From assembly GCA_030431675.1 (NCBI GenBank), contig JAUIIV010000003.1:62001-126000 (forward strand): 64,000 nucleotides of DNA, in the 5' to 3' direction. Under the pieces are notes generated by a model. The model did not search any database. It had not been told where the DNA came from and was given only the letters and a program-made list of their open reading frames with translations. The translations under genes were made by a program, and so were the position numbers. Below, one piece after another: positions 1-8,480 of the stretch (position 1 is its first letter; each line of letters starts with the position of its first letter). Origin of the DNA: Gammaproteobacteria bacterium (GTDB lineage Bacteria > Pseudomonadota > Gammaproteobacteria > UBA6186 > Azoamicaceae).

Positions 1-1031
1 GTTTAACTAATAGATTGGTGCATAAATTTGATCTAGAAGATCCCACAGATCTGCAGAGCTTAGAGAATCCTATGCTCACATTAAAAGATCTAGAGGGGAT
101 TATCATTATTGATGAAATACAGTTGCGACCGGATTTGTTTCCTGTGCTGAGAGTATTGGTTGACAAGAATGAGGATAGGCAAAAATATCTTATTTTAGGT
201 AGTGCGTCTAGGGATTTGATCAAACAGTCGTCAGAGACATTAGCTGGTAGAATCGCATACATTGAACTTACCCCACTAGATGCAGTAGAAATAGATGATA
301 TTAATAAGCATTGGTTACGCGGAGGTTTCCCTAAATCTTATCTAGCAGTGACTGATCAAGCTAGTTCTGAATGGCGTAAAAATTATATAAGAACGTTTTT
401 GGAGCGTGATATACCTAGCTTAGGTTTTAAGATATAGCCTAATGCATTGCGTAGGTTTTGGAATATGTTAGCGCATTATCACGGCAATATTTTTAATGCT
501 TCAGAAATTGCTAGATCATTAAGCATTTCACAGTCGACTGTTAAAAGATATATAGATATTTTAGTTGGAACTTTTATGGTTAGGGAGCTTAAACCATGGC
601 ATGAGAATATTCCAAAGAGGCAAGTCAAACAAAGTAAAATATACTTTCGTGATAGTGGTATTTTGCATCATATGTTTGGTATAACAGAATTTAATGCATT
701 ACAACGTAATCCTAAATTAGGTGCTTCTTGGGAAGGTTATGCTTTAGAAGAAGTGATTAGAAATTTGCATGTAGATCAAGAAGACTGTTATTTTTGGGCT
801 ACACATCAAGGTGGGAAACTTGATTTATTGATCTACAGAGATGGCGAAAAGCACGGTTATGAATTTAAATATGCAGATGCGCCTAGTATGACAAAATCTA
901 TGCATTCTAGCATTGAGTCTCTAAACTTATCTAAGTTACGTGTAATATATCCAGGGACAAAAGATTACCAATTACAAGAGAATGTTGAAGTTACTAGTTT
1001 TAGCAATTTTATCAAGCAAAGCAGACGCTAA
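1..1031 (+). pseudogene. DUF4143-type AAA ATPase, split by an in-frame stop and cut by the window edge
   Basis: Two consecutive ORFs (15-437 and 447-1031) lie in the same frame and are separated by one TAG codon at 435-437. Read through the stop, they give a continuous protein of the AAA+ ATPase/DUF4143 family. The first part has the Walker B region (IIIIDEIQLRP), a sensor-like LGSAS and LAGRIAYIEL. The second has the winged-helix region (FNASEIARSLSISQSTVKRY) and the DUF4143 nuclease-like tail (IYFRDSGILH, KLDLLIYRDG, YEFKYADAP). The reading frame is open to base 3, so the Walker A segment and start lie upstream of the window. The stop sits between GFKI and PNALRRFW, a stretch normally continuous in this family. 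A recent nonsense mutation is the simplest explanation. Function in the family is poorly known. Confidence 0.85.
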
Positions 1032-1053
1032 GGCTTTAGTGTCTGCTTTGCTT
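1014..1053. terminator. bidirectional hairpin terminator between convergent genes
   Basis: A 13-bp perfect inverted repeat (1014-1026 with 1041-1053) is extended by a G/T position and a CTAA/TTAG pair around a 4-base loop. It covers the stop codons of both convergent genes, so it can end transcription from either side. Confidence 0.7.
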
Positions 1054-2197
1054 TATCCTGATTACTAGCTAAACTCTTGTACAGCAGTGGTGATCTTGCA
1101 TATTGCTCTTTTATTGTTTCTTGCAACGCTGTGCTGCTTGTATCTAAGCCTAACGCATGCATAATCCTTGGAGTTGAAGACCATATTCTAGTACCTAAAG
1201 CTTGCACAAGATAATTAATTTTGCCAGATTCAGTTTGAACAATATTTTTATACTCAGACCCAACAACTTCAACTTTAATATCTAGATCTTCTTCTGCGAT
1301 AATAGCTTTAATAATATCTTCTTGGTAGCGGGTATGTGGCTGACCAGATACAAAACATACAGTTTTTACTTCGGGATGCTCTCTTAGCCATGCACATAGA
1401 TTTTTTACTGTAGTCTCTGTAGTAGGACGAGGTAAATCGCCTCTAGGTGTATCAAATATTACTACATCGTCTGCAGAGAATTTACCAAATAAATGAGAAT
1501 CTCTAAAAGCCTGTCTCATTAGATCAGTTTCTGTAAGTTTATCCAACGGTTTACCCAATTCATCAGCAAGTTTCTGTAGCTCTTCTTTGGTACCGTCTAC
1601 GCTAATACCGTTGGTGTTAAAAGAAACGTATCGTTCTCCACCAAGACATAGGACTTTGCCTGGTTTAAAACTTTTTTGCTGATATAGTCTATCTGCATAA
1701 TCAAAACGTTTTTGCATAACACCCTTGCTCGCACCTAAAATACATACTGCATCCGGATCATGAGTTTTGGGGGTAACTTCGGATAGCATATCTAAAGTAT
1801 TTAGTGCCTGTAGAATTGCTGCTTGAGATTTAGGGTTTTGCATCCAATCAGACGTTTTTACTTCCCATCTTTCTTGGCTTCCAGTACGTTTGGTAAATTG
1901 TTGCTGAGTATTAGACACTAGCCATAACATCTTGCTTGCTAATTCTTGCTCATCTTGAACAACTTCATCAAATATATGATCATCTTTAGTTATCCCTGCC
2001 TCTTTTATTAGAAAACGTAATGCTTGCCTTTGTTGTGGTTGCTCCCAACCATAAAGTTGCATAACCGCATCTAAATTTGTTGGTAATTGACGATTGTGCC
2101 TGTTAGCATTTGCTTGTGTATACATTGAATATGCTGTTGTGGTTGTTGCTAGCAAAAGATTTATTAACAATTTTTGAGGCGTTGTTTTAAATGTCAT
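1028..2197 (-). CDS. exported protein with a YdcF/DUF218-like domain
   Basis: A 389-residue protein with a hydrophobic N-terminal segment (LLINLLLATTTTAYSMYTQANA) that looks like a signal peptide ending near residue 31. The central part resembles the DUF218/YdcF fold: a beta strand with VCILGASKG, a conserved-looking basic segment RFDYADRLYQQ, a CLGGERY loop and RPTTETTVKNL, followed by VCFVSGQPHTRYQ. In DUF218 proteins these positions form a nucleotide-like binding pocket, but no reaction is established. It stands alone and converges on the ATPase pseudogene, sharing its last 4 bases with it. Similar exported proteins occur in host-associated gammaproteobacteria. The family assignment rests on motif layout only, and no substrate can be named. 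Confidence 0.6.
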   Translation of the reverse strand: MTFKTTPQKLLINLLLATTTTAYSMYTQANANRHNRQLPTNLDAVMQLYGWEQPQQRQALRFLIKEAGITKDDHIFDEVVQDEQELASKMLWLVSNTQQQFTKRTGSQERWEVKTSDWMQNPKSQAAILQALNTLDMLSEVTPKTHDPDAVCILGASKGVMQKRFDYADRLYQQKSFKPGKVLCLGGERYVSFNTNGISVDGTKEELQKLADELGKPLDKLTETDLMRQAFRDSHLFGKFSADDVVIFDTPRGDLPRPTTETTVKNLCAWLREHPEVKTVCFVSGQPHTRYQEDIIKAIIAEEDLDIKVEVVGSEYKNIVQTESGKINYLVQALGTRIWSSTPRIMHALGLDTSSTALQETIKEQYARSPLLYKSLASNQDKAKQTLKP

Positions 2198-2364
2198 TAT
2201 CGATATTACCGAATTAAAAATAATGTAAGTAGGCTATTGCATGCTTAATATAGTGTCAAGTGTAAATATTTGACGCTGAAAATTAATAACTAAGATATGC
2301 TGCTCATTTATGGATAATGGTTTGATCTATTGCACATCTATTTTTATTTGCCTGCTATAAATAG

Positions 2365-2395
2365 TTGACAGTAAGTGCACTTACAGGTGTACAAT
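2365..2395 (+). promoter_or_regulatory. promoter with embedded 14-bp palindrome upstream of the heptose operon
   Basis: TTGACA at 2365-2370 is a consensus -35 box. It is followed directly by the perfect palindrome GTAAGTGCACTTAC (2371-2384) and then by TACAAT (2390-2395) as the best -10 candidate. The spacing is long (19 bases). A palindrome filling the spacer is a typical place for a repressor or a MerR-type activator. Confidence 0.55.
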
Positions 2396-2435
2396 AATCT
2401 TAAATAGTAAATATTAATAAGTATTTGATAAATAC

Positions 2436-2996
2436 ATGGTAGTTATAAAGAATACAAACAAACCAGCGGTTTTCTTTGATCGAGATGGAGTCTTAATTGC
2501 AACAAATGTAAGAAATGGCAAACCTTACGCAATAAAGAGCATTCAAGAATTACGCATCCTTCCTCACATCGCTAAAATTATGCATCAGTTTAAATCCAAA
2601 GGTTACAAAATTGTTGTTATCACTAATCAACCTGATGTGGGAAATGGTTTGGTTGCCCGTAGCGCAGTTGAAGAGATAAATTCTGCATTAGAAGAGAGTT
2701 TGCCAATTGATTTAACTAAGGTTTGTTATCACCGTCAGAATGAAGGGTGCGATTGTCGTAAACCTAACATAGGGATGTTTTTAGAGGCAGCTAGAGAGTT
2801 AAATATAGATATTACTAGTAGTATTATGATTGGAGACAGAGCCAGTGATATTGAGGCTGGTGTTAAGGCTGGATGTTTTACAGTATTCATAAATTACGGT
2901 TATAATGAGCGCCTTAGTTATGTTCCAGATTTAGTTGTTAGTTCAACATCTAATTTTTTTCATGAAATTGAAACGGGAGTTATAAATTATCCATGA
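2436..2996 (+). CDS. gmhB: HAD-family heptose bisphosphate phosphatase (GmhB-like)
   Basis: A 186-residue HAD-superfamily phosphatase with the nucleophile motif FFDRDGVLI (residues 13-21), a TNQP motif II and the motif III/IV region GDRASDIEAG. The CYHRQNEGCDCRKP segment carries the Cys-His-Cys-Cys zinc site typical of GmhB/HisB-N phosphatases. GmhB removes the C7 phosphate from glycero-manno-heptose 1,7-bisphosphate, giving heptose 1-phosphate for nucleotide activation. It is the first gene of the operon, and its stop overlaps the next start (ATGA). The downstream heptose kinase/nucleotidyltransferase fusion and the GmhA-like isomerase in the facing operon support this role over histidinol-phosphatase. 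The anomer specificity (alpha or beta, hence GDP or ADP) cannot be read from the sequence. Confidence 0.8.
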   Translation: MVVIKNTNKPAVFFDRDGVLIATNVRNGKPYAIKSIQELRILPHIAKIMHQFKSKGYKIVVITNQPDVGNGLVARSAVEEINSALEESLPIDLTKVCYHRQNEGCDCRKPNIGMFLEAARELNIDITSSIMIGDRASDIEAGVKAGCFTVFINYGYNERLSYVPDLVVSSTSNFFHEIETGVINYP

Positions 2997-3739
2997 TTAC
3001 AGCAATAAGTTCTCTTGATGCCCTTAAAGTTCAGATTTATGCTGATGGTGCTGATAAACAACACATTCTTGATTTAGCAGCAAATCCTTTAATAAAGGGT
3101 TTTACTACCAATCCAAGTTTGATGCGTAAGGCTGGTATTACTGACTATGCAGGTTTTGCTAAAGATTTGCTAGCTGCTGTACCTAGTCATCCTATTTCAT
3201 TTGAAGTATTTGCAGATGATTTACCCGAAATGGAACAACAAGCGCGCGAGATAGCGACTTGGGGCAAAAATGTATACGTAAAAATACCAGTGACTAACAC
3301 TAAAGGTGAGTTAACTACTAACTTGATTAAAGAATTATCCGCTGCCGGTATCGCCTTAAATGTAACTGCAATATTAACAATTGAACAAGTTAAATTGGTG
3401 GCAGATGCTTTATCTGCGGATACGCCTGCAGTTGTTTCAGTATTTGCTGGCCGAATTGCAGATAGTGGTCGTGACCCTATCCCAGTAATGCAGGCTAGCA
3501 AAGAGTTGTTAGTTAATAGACCTAAAGCAGAGTTGCTATGGGCAAGTTGTAGAGAAATGCTAAACATTTTGCATGCTGAGCAAGCTAATACAGATATCAT
3601 TACTGTTCCACATTCAATTTTAGGTAAATTAAATCTATTAGGTAAGGATTTAGCTGCTTATTCTTTAGAAACAGTACAGATGTTCTATAAGGACGCAACT
3701 GCTGCAGGATTTAAAATTTCGGTTCCAGAATTAGTGTAG
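2993..3739 (+). CDS. transaldolase-family protein
   Basis: A 248-residue TIM-barrel protein of the transaldolase family. It carries the FTTNPSLMRKAG motif (about residues 38-49) and the Schiff-base lysine region NVYVKIPVTN, where Lys is the predicted catalytic residue, followed by VSVFAGRIADSGRDP and TVPHSILGKL. The length is close to the short TalC/fructose-6-phosphate aldolase-like group rather than the longer TalB type. Transaldolase interconverts sedoheptulose 7-phosphate plus glyceraldehyde 3-phosphate with erythrose 4-phosphate plus fructose 6-phosphate. Here it starts within the gmhB stop codon, and a two-subunit transketolase closes the same operon. The two enzymes probably supply or balance the seven-carbon precursor for the pathway. 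An aldolase acting on a modified sugar is an alternative. Confidence 0.75.
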   Translation: MITAISSLDALKVQIYADGADKQHILDLAANPLIKGFTTNPSLMRKAGITDYAGFAKDLLAAVPSHPISFEVFADDLPEMEQQAREIATWGKNVYVKIPVTNTKGELTTNLIKELSAAGIALNVTAILTIEQVKLVADALSADTPAVVSVFAGRIADSGRDPIPVMQASKELLVNRPKAELLWASCREMLNILHAEQANTDIITVPHSILGKLNLLGKDLAAYSLETVQMFYKDATAAGFKISVPELV

Positions 3740-3769
3740 TAATAAAATTAGTTTAATAAGGGAGTTATT

Positions 3770-4771
3770 ATGAAAAATATTTTAATCACCGGTGGTGCCG
3801 GATACGTAGGAAATGTCTTAGTTCCACAATTGCTAGATGAAGGCTATAACATAACTGTTTACGATATTATGTATTATGGCAAAGAGACTTTGCCGCTTAG
3901 CCATCCTAACTTAAATATTATAGAAGCAGATATTCGTGATACAGCTAAGTTTGCTGCTGCATGTGAAGGAATTGATTGTGTTTTACATTTAGCATGTATT
4001 TCTAATGATCCAAGCTTTGAACTAGACGGTGGATTAGCTAAGTCTATTAACTATGATTGTTTCGAAGACTTAGTAACATCAGCAAAAGCAGCTAAGGTTA
4101 AACGTTTTGTATACTGTTCTTCTAGTTCTGTCTATGGTGTGTCTGATCGTCCACAAGTGACTGAAGATACTCCATTGTTACCTTTAACTGATTACAATAA
4201 ATACAAAGGTTTATGTGAACCACTATTGTGGAAGCATATGTCTGATGATTTTACTTGTGTAACAATTCGTCCAGCTACTGTTTGTGGTTATAGCCCACGT
4301 ACACGTTTGGATTTGTCGGTAAACATTTTGACAAACCACGCGGTAAATAAAGGCATGATCACAGTATTTGGTGGTGAGCAGCAGCGTCCTAATTTACATA
4401 TCCAGGATATGGCTGATGCATATAAACTAATGATTAAAGCTCCACATGAAAAGATTCATGGTGAAACTTTTAATATTGGGTATGAGAACTTTTCAATTAT
4501 GCAATTAGCACAGTTTGTAAAAAAAGTTGTAGAACAAGAATTCCCAGAGAAAGGTGAAATTCCAATTAAAGTTACTGAATCTGACGATAAACGTTCTTAT
4601 AGAGTAAATTCCGATAAAATAAAAGATATTTTAGGATTTTCAGCAACTCATTCTATAGAGGATGCGGTACGTGATTTATGTAAAGCATTTAAGGCTGGTA
4701 AACTACCAAACTCATTTGATGACAACATCTACTTTAACGTAAAACGTATGCAGGAGCTGGAAGTAGTATAA
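3770..4771 (+). CDS. NAD-dependent sugar-nucleotide epimerase/dehydratase (extended SDR)
   Basis: A 333-residue extended short-chain dehydrogenase. The N-terminal Rossmann motif is ITGGAGYVG, a CSSSSVYG strand supplies the catalytic Ser, and DYNKYK gives the YxxxK pair. The C-terminal part (YRVNSDKIKDILGF) is typical of nucleotide-sugar epimerases and dehydratases. Such enzymes oxidise the C4 hydroxyl of an NDP-sugar and then epimerise or dehydrate it. It has a clear ribosome-binding site (AAGGGAG) and shares one base with the next SDR gene. Substrate cannot be read from sequence, but in this operon an NDP-heptose is the likely one. All catalytic residues appear to be present. Confidence 0.8.
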   Translation: MKNILITGGAGYVGNVLVPQLLDEGYNITVYDIMYYGKETLPLSHPNLNIIEADIRDTAKFAAACEGIDCVLHLACISNDPSFELDGGLAKSINYDCFEDLVTSAKAAKVKRFVYCSSSSVYGVSDRPQVTEDTPLLPLTDYNKYKGLCEPLLWKHMSDDFTCVTIRPATVCGYSPRTRLDLSVNILTNHAVNKGMITVFGGEQQRPNLHIQDMADAYKLMIKAPHEKIHGETFNIGYENFSIMQLAQFVKKVVEQEFPEKGEIPIKVTESDDKRSYRVNSDKIKDILGFSATHSIEDAVRDLCKAFKAGKLPNSFDDNIYFNVKRMQELEVV

Positions 4772-5781
4772 TGACAAAACAGGATGTTGCGGTTGTCACT
4801 GGAGGGGCGGGCTTTATAGGTAGTCATATGGTTGATTTGCTACTCGCACAGGGTTACCAAGTGCGAGTAGTGGATAATTTGACCGGTGGACGCGAAAGTA
4901 ATTTAGCTCAGCATAAAAATAATAAAGACTTAAGCTGTGAATGGATGGATATTCGTGATCTACCTGCTTCATCGAAGATTTTCCAACAGGCGAAGTTTGT
5001 TTTTCATTTTGCCGGTGTCGGGGATATCGTTCCTTCTATAGAGAAGCCCGTAGAGTATATGAGCACTAATGTGCAAGGCACAGTCAAAGTGTTAGAAGCA
5101 GCACGCGCTGCTTCAGTACAAAAGCTGGTATATGCTGCATCATCCTCTTGTTATGGCCTAGCCGATGTGCCGACTAAAGTTGATCATAAGATTAATCCCC
5201 AGTATCCATATGCTTTATCTAAGTACATGGGTGAGGAAGCATGTTTTCATTGGCAACAGGTATATAAGTTACCGGTTAATTCGGTGCGTATTTTTAATGC
5301 ATACGGTACTCGAGTTAGAACTACCGGTGTATATGGCGCTGTATTTGGGGTTTTCTTCAAACAAAAACTTGCCGGTAAACCTTTTACTGTGGTTGGTGAT
5401 GGTGAGCAGAGTCGTGACTTTCTATATGTTACAGATGTTGCCAAAGCTTTTCTGGCTGCGGCAGATACCGAGCATGTAGGGCAAATATATAATTTAGGCG
5501 CCGGTAATCCACAAACAATTAATCATTTAGTAAAATTATTGGGTGCTAATGATGTCGTGTACATACCAAAACGTCCTGGAGAGCCTGACTGTACATGGGC
5601 TGATATAGCAAAGATAACTACAGAGTTGAATTGGAAGCCACAGGTTTCATTTGAAGAGGGCGTTGCACTGATGCTAGCAGAGATAGACAATTGGCAAGAT
5701 GCTCCTTTATGGGACCAAGAGTCAATTAAGGGTGCTACTAAAACTTGGTTTGAATATTTAGGAGAAACACAAGAAGCATAA
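4771..5781 (+). CDS. NAD-dependent sugar-nucleotide epimerase (GalE/WbpP-like extended SDR)
   Basis: A 336-residue extended SDR with VTGGAGFIGSHMVDLL at the N-terminus, AASSSCYG for the Ser and YALSKYMGEE for the YxxxK pair. The later segment GEQSRDFLYVTDVAKAF is typical of UDP-hexose epimerases and dTDP-glucose dehydratases. Its start codon overlaps the stop of the preceding SDR by one base, so the two are translationally coupled and may catalyse consecutive steps. The last 30 codons resemble a short remnant found just downstream (5855-5938), which suggests that a tandem copy once followed. Exact reaction and substrate are not determinable; a role on the heptose intermediate of this operon is inferred. 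Confidence 0.8.
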   Translation: MTKQDVAVVTGGAGFIGSHMVDLLLAQGYQVRVVDNLTGGRESNLAQHKNNKDLSCEWMDIRDLPASSKIFQQAKFVFHFAGVGDIVPSIEKPVEYMSTNVQGTVKVLEAARAASVQKLVYAASSSCYGLADVPTKVDHKINPQYPYALSKYMGEEACFHWQQVYKLPVNSVRIFNAYGTRVRTTGVYGAVFGVFFKQKLAGKPFTVVGDGEQSRDFLYVTDVAKAFLAAADTEHVGQIYNLGAGNPQTINHLVKLLGANDVVYIPKRPGEPDCTWADIAKITTELNWKPQVSFEEGVALMLAEIDNWQDAPLWDQESIKGATKTWFEYLGETQEA

Positions 5782-5795
5782 TTATATGATGCCCA

Positions 5796-5823
5796 GTTGA
5801 TCTCTCAAGCATGCGTGATCAAC
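5796..5823 (+). other. intergenic hairpin
   Basis: GTTGATC (5796-5802) and GATCAAC (5817-5823) form a 7-bp stem with a 14-base loop between the second SDR gene and the epimerase-tail remnant. No T-run follows, so it is more likely an mRNA processing or stability element than an efficient terminator. Confidence 0.35.
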
Positions 5824-5854
5824 AAATTATAACAGAGTAAATAATTAAATAAAT

Positions 5855-5938
5855 ATTTTGGCAGATATTGACAATTAGCAGGATGCTCCCAAGTGGAATG
5901 AAATCATTTTAGACAGCAGAAAATGGTTTGTGTATTAA
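5855..5938 (+). pseudogene. remnant of the 3' end of a duplicated epimerase gene
   Basis: Read in one frame this stretch gives ILADIDN, an in-frame TAG, then QDAPKWNEIILDSRKWFVY and a stop. It matches the C-terminus of the epimerase ending at 5781 (MLAEIDNWQDAPLWDQ and then KTWFEYLG) in the same order. The TAG stands exactly where that gene has a Trp codon. It is the tail of a deleted tandem paralogue, not a functional gene. Confidence 0.7.
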
Positions 5939-5958
5939 AGGAAATGGAGAAAGGATAG

Positions 5959-7554
5959 ATGTCTGATACGCCTCATGATCTACTTAAAGAGTTTGGTCAT
6001 AAGATAAAAACAGCAGAAGAGATTAAGCAGATTATTGGCGAACGACCGCGTGATAATAAGGTAATTATGTGTCACGGGGTTTTTGATATTGTGCATCCAG
6101 GTCATGTAAGGCACCTTGTATATGCAAAAAGCAAGGCAGATATTCTAATTGCAAGCATAACATCAGATTTTCATATCAAAAAAGGTTTGCACAGGCCTCA
6201 TGTGCCGCATAACTTACGCGCAGTTAATATTGCAGCGTTTGAGGCTGTAGATTTTGTGCTTATTGATGAAAATCCAACACCTATTGATAATATTAAGTAC
6301 TTGCAACCTGATTATTTTGCAAAGGGGTATGAGTATGTTGCCGAGGGCATGCCGCCAAAGACTAGTGAAGAGGCAGATGTATTAGAGAGTTATGGTGGGG
6401 AAATTATTTTTACGCCTGGTGACTATGTGAACTCTAGTAGCTCATTAATTAAGCTATCTACTCCAGAGCTTAAGCTAGAGAAGCTATCTATAGCAATGTC
6501 TGCTGAAAAAGTAACTGTTAAAGACTTACGTGATTGCATACAAAAGTTTGCTGGACTAAAAGTACATATTGTCGGCGACTTGATTATTGATAGTTTTACC
6601 CGTGCGGCCATGATTGGTGGCCAGACTAAGTCTCCAACTATGAGTGTGCTATATGAGGGTAGAACTGATTATGTAGGTGGTGCTGGTGTAGTTGCAAAAC
6701 ATATGCGCGCTGCAGGTGCAGAAGTAATTTTTACAACTGTTTTAGGTGAGGATGCTTTTAAGGACTTCGCGCTTAAAGATCTACAAGCTGCAGGAGTGGA
6801 AGTCAAAGCAATTGTTGACAAAACGCGGCCAACTACCCAGAAAAATGCGATCATCGTAAAAGACTATCGTTTACTAAAAATTGATACCTTAGATAATACC
6901 TCTATTTCTGACCCTATCTTGAAGCAATTTGTAGAGAATATTGAGAATGTGCATGCAGATGCAGATGCAGTTGTATTTAGTGACTTTAGGCATGGTATCT
7001 TCAATAAACGAACAATACCTACTTTATCTGCAGCAATTCCTGCAAATGTGTACAAAGTAGCTGATAGCCAAGTTGCTAGCAGATGGGGTAATATAACTGA
7101 GTTTAAAAATTTTGATTTAATAACTCCTAATGAGCGTGAAGCTAGATTTTCTATGGCTGACCAAGACTCTGGTATACGATCTTTAGCTGCATCATTGTAT
7201 GACGCGGCTCAATGTAAAACTTTAATGCTCAAGCTTTCTGAAAAGGGTATGCTAACTTGTAAAAGCCCAGAGCATGATGCACTAGATTCATTTTTAGTAC
7301 TAGAGAGTTTTGCCAACAGAGTGCTTGACCCAGTTGGTTCTGGGGATGCGCTGTTGGCTTATAGTACTTTAGCAATGCTCGCTACTAAGTCTCCAGCTAT
7401 AGCTTCAATAATTGGTTCTATTGCAGCTGCTTGTGAGTGTGAAGTAGATGGTAATATTCCTGTCACACCTGATTTAGTTGCAGAAAAGTTAGAGTCAATT
7501 TTTAAACATATGGCATATGAAGCAAATGTTACTGAGGAAGTAGAATGCGTATAG
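5959..7554 (+). CDS. bifunctional nucleotidyltransferase-sugar kinase with reversed HldE domain order
   Basis: A 531-residue fusion. Residues about 30-165 form a cytidylyltransferase-like domain with HGVFDIVHPGHV, where HPGH at 46-49 is the signature of nucleotide transfer. From about residue 195 a PfkB/ribokinase-type kinase follows, with GGAGVVAKHM (about 240) and the anion-hole/catalytic motif DPVGSGDA (457-464; Asp463 is the predicted base). HldE of enterobacteria joins the same two activities, heptose 7-phosphate 1-kinase and heptose 1-phosphate adenylyltransferase, but with the kinase first. The order here is the opposite. The gene follows GmhB and SDR genes and overlaps the next gene by 10 bases. 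Which NTP the transferase uses cannot be told; a heptose substrate is inferred from gene context. Confidence 0.8.
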   Translation: MSDTPHDLLKEFGHKIKTAEEIKQIIGERPRDNKVIMCHGVFDIVHPGHVRHLVYAKSKADILIASITSDFHIKKGLHRPHVPHNLRAVNIAAFEAVDFVLIDENPTPIDNIKYLQPDYFAKGYEYVAEGMPPKTSEEADVLESYGGEIIFTPGDYVNSSSSLIKLSTPELKLEKLSIAMSAEKVTVKDLRDCIQKFAGLKVHIVGDLIIDSFTRAAMIGGQTKSPTMSVLYEGRTDYVGGAGVVAKHMRAAGAEVIFTTVLGEDAFKDFALKDLQAAGVEVKAIVDKTRPTTQKNAIIVKDYRLLKIDTLDNTSISDPILKQFVENIENVHADADAVVFSDFRHGIFNKRTIPTLSAAIPANVYKVADSQVASRWGNITEFKNFDLITPNEREARFSMADQDSGIRSLAASLYDAAQCKTLMLKLSEKGMLTCKSPEHDALDSFLVLESFANRVLDPVGSGDALLAYSTLAMLATKSPAIASIIGSIAAACECEVDGNIPVTPDLVAEKLESIFKHMAYEANVTEEVECV

Positions 7555-8471
7555 TTATAGTCGGCCTAGGTGTGCAAGGTGTTAAGCGCCAAAAAATTGC
7601 TGGTGATAATTGTGTTGCTTCAATTGACCCAGTCAATCCCGCTGCTACCTATATGACATTGCAGGATGTGCCACTTAATAGTTTTGATGCAGTATTTATT
7701 TGTACCCCTGATGAACCAAAATATAATTTGATTCGATATTCATTAGTAAATAAAAAACATGTTTTAGTGGAAAAGCCATTAGCTTGTGAGAATACTGAAG
7801 AATTACGGCGTCTGGCTGTAAGTAATAATGTTGTATTCTACACTGCATATAATCATCGTTTTGAGCCGCACTTTGTACGTATGCGCCAACTAATAAATTC
7901 TCGCAAATTAGGTCGTATTTATCACTGTAGGATGTTCTATGGCAATGGTACTGCACGTCTCGTACGTGATTCTGCGTGGCGTGACGCTGGTGCAGGAGTA
8001 TTGCCAGATTTAGGCTCTCATTTACTAGATACCATGCATTTCTGGTTTGGAGATGAAGTTTTTCAACGCAGTTTTTCAATTTTGAGTAAACAAAATTTTG
8101 AGAATGCAGCTCCTGATCATGTGATTTTTGCAGATTTGCACTCTAGTCTAACTATAGAAGCAGAAATGACTTTATTATCTTGGCGTAACCATTTTACTTG
8201 CGATATCTTTGCGGAGCATGGCAGTGCGCACATTCGTTCATTGTGTAAATGGGGGCCTAGTACCTTTACGCATAGAAGTAGAATTTTACCTAGTGGACGC
8301 CCCACAGAGACCAGCGATACCATTGTCCAGCCTGATCCTACTTGGCAGCTTGAATATGAGCATTTTTTAGGCTTATGTGCCGATGGAAGTGATAATTGTG
8401 CTTTGGAAGTAGATAGCTGGATTCACGGTGAATTAGAAAGAATGGGTAAAGAAGAGTTGTTGATTGCATAG
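7545..8471 (+). CDS. Gfo/Idh/MocA-family NAD(P)-dependent oxidoreductase
   Basis: A 308-residue protein with an N-terminal Rossmann motif (VIVGLGVQG), the FICTPDEPKY strand and the family hallmark VEKPLAC, followed by YNHRFEPHF and the C-terminal alpha/beta domain with GVLPDLGSHLLDTMHFW. Family members oxidise or reduce sugar hydroxyl/keto groups, often on nucleotide sugars in surface glycan pathways. The ATG lies inside the 3' end of the kinase/transferase gene (10-base overlap), so translation is coupled. The EKP lysine and the DLGSH histidine are both present, which suggests an active enzyme. It may reduce or oxidise the heptose made by this operon; the position acted on is unknown. Confidence 0.8.
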   Translation: MRIVIVGLGVQGVKRQKIAGDNCVASIDPVNPAATYMTLQDVPLNSFDAVFICTPDEPKYNLIRYSLVNKKHVLVEKPLACENTEELRRLAVSNNVVFYTAYNHRFEPHFVRMRQLINSRKLGRIYHCRMFYGNGTARLVRDSAWRDAGAGVLPDLGSHLLDTMHFWFGDEVFQRSFSILSKQNFENAAPDHVIFADLHSSLTIEAEMTLLSWRNHFTCDIFAEHGSAHIRSLCKWGPSTFTHRSRILPSGRPTETSDTIVQPDPTWQLEYEHFLGLCADGSDNCALEVDSWIHGELERMGKEELLIA

Positions 8472-8480
8472 GATGTACGC

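Noticed and set aside
3187..3600. 137-codon ORF on the minus strand inside the transaldolase gene
   Set aside because: It lies wholly inside a well-supported gene, has no ribosome site and is Ser/Ala/Thr-rich in the way antisense frames usually are.
7696..8079. 127-codon minus-strand ORF inside the Gfo/Idh gene
   Set aside because: Shadow of a conserved oxidoreductase; no motif or upstream signal supports it.
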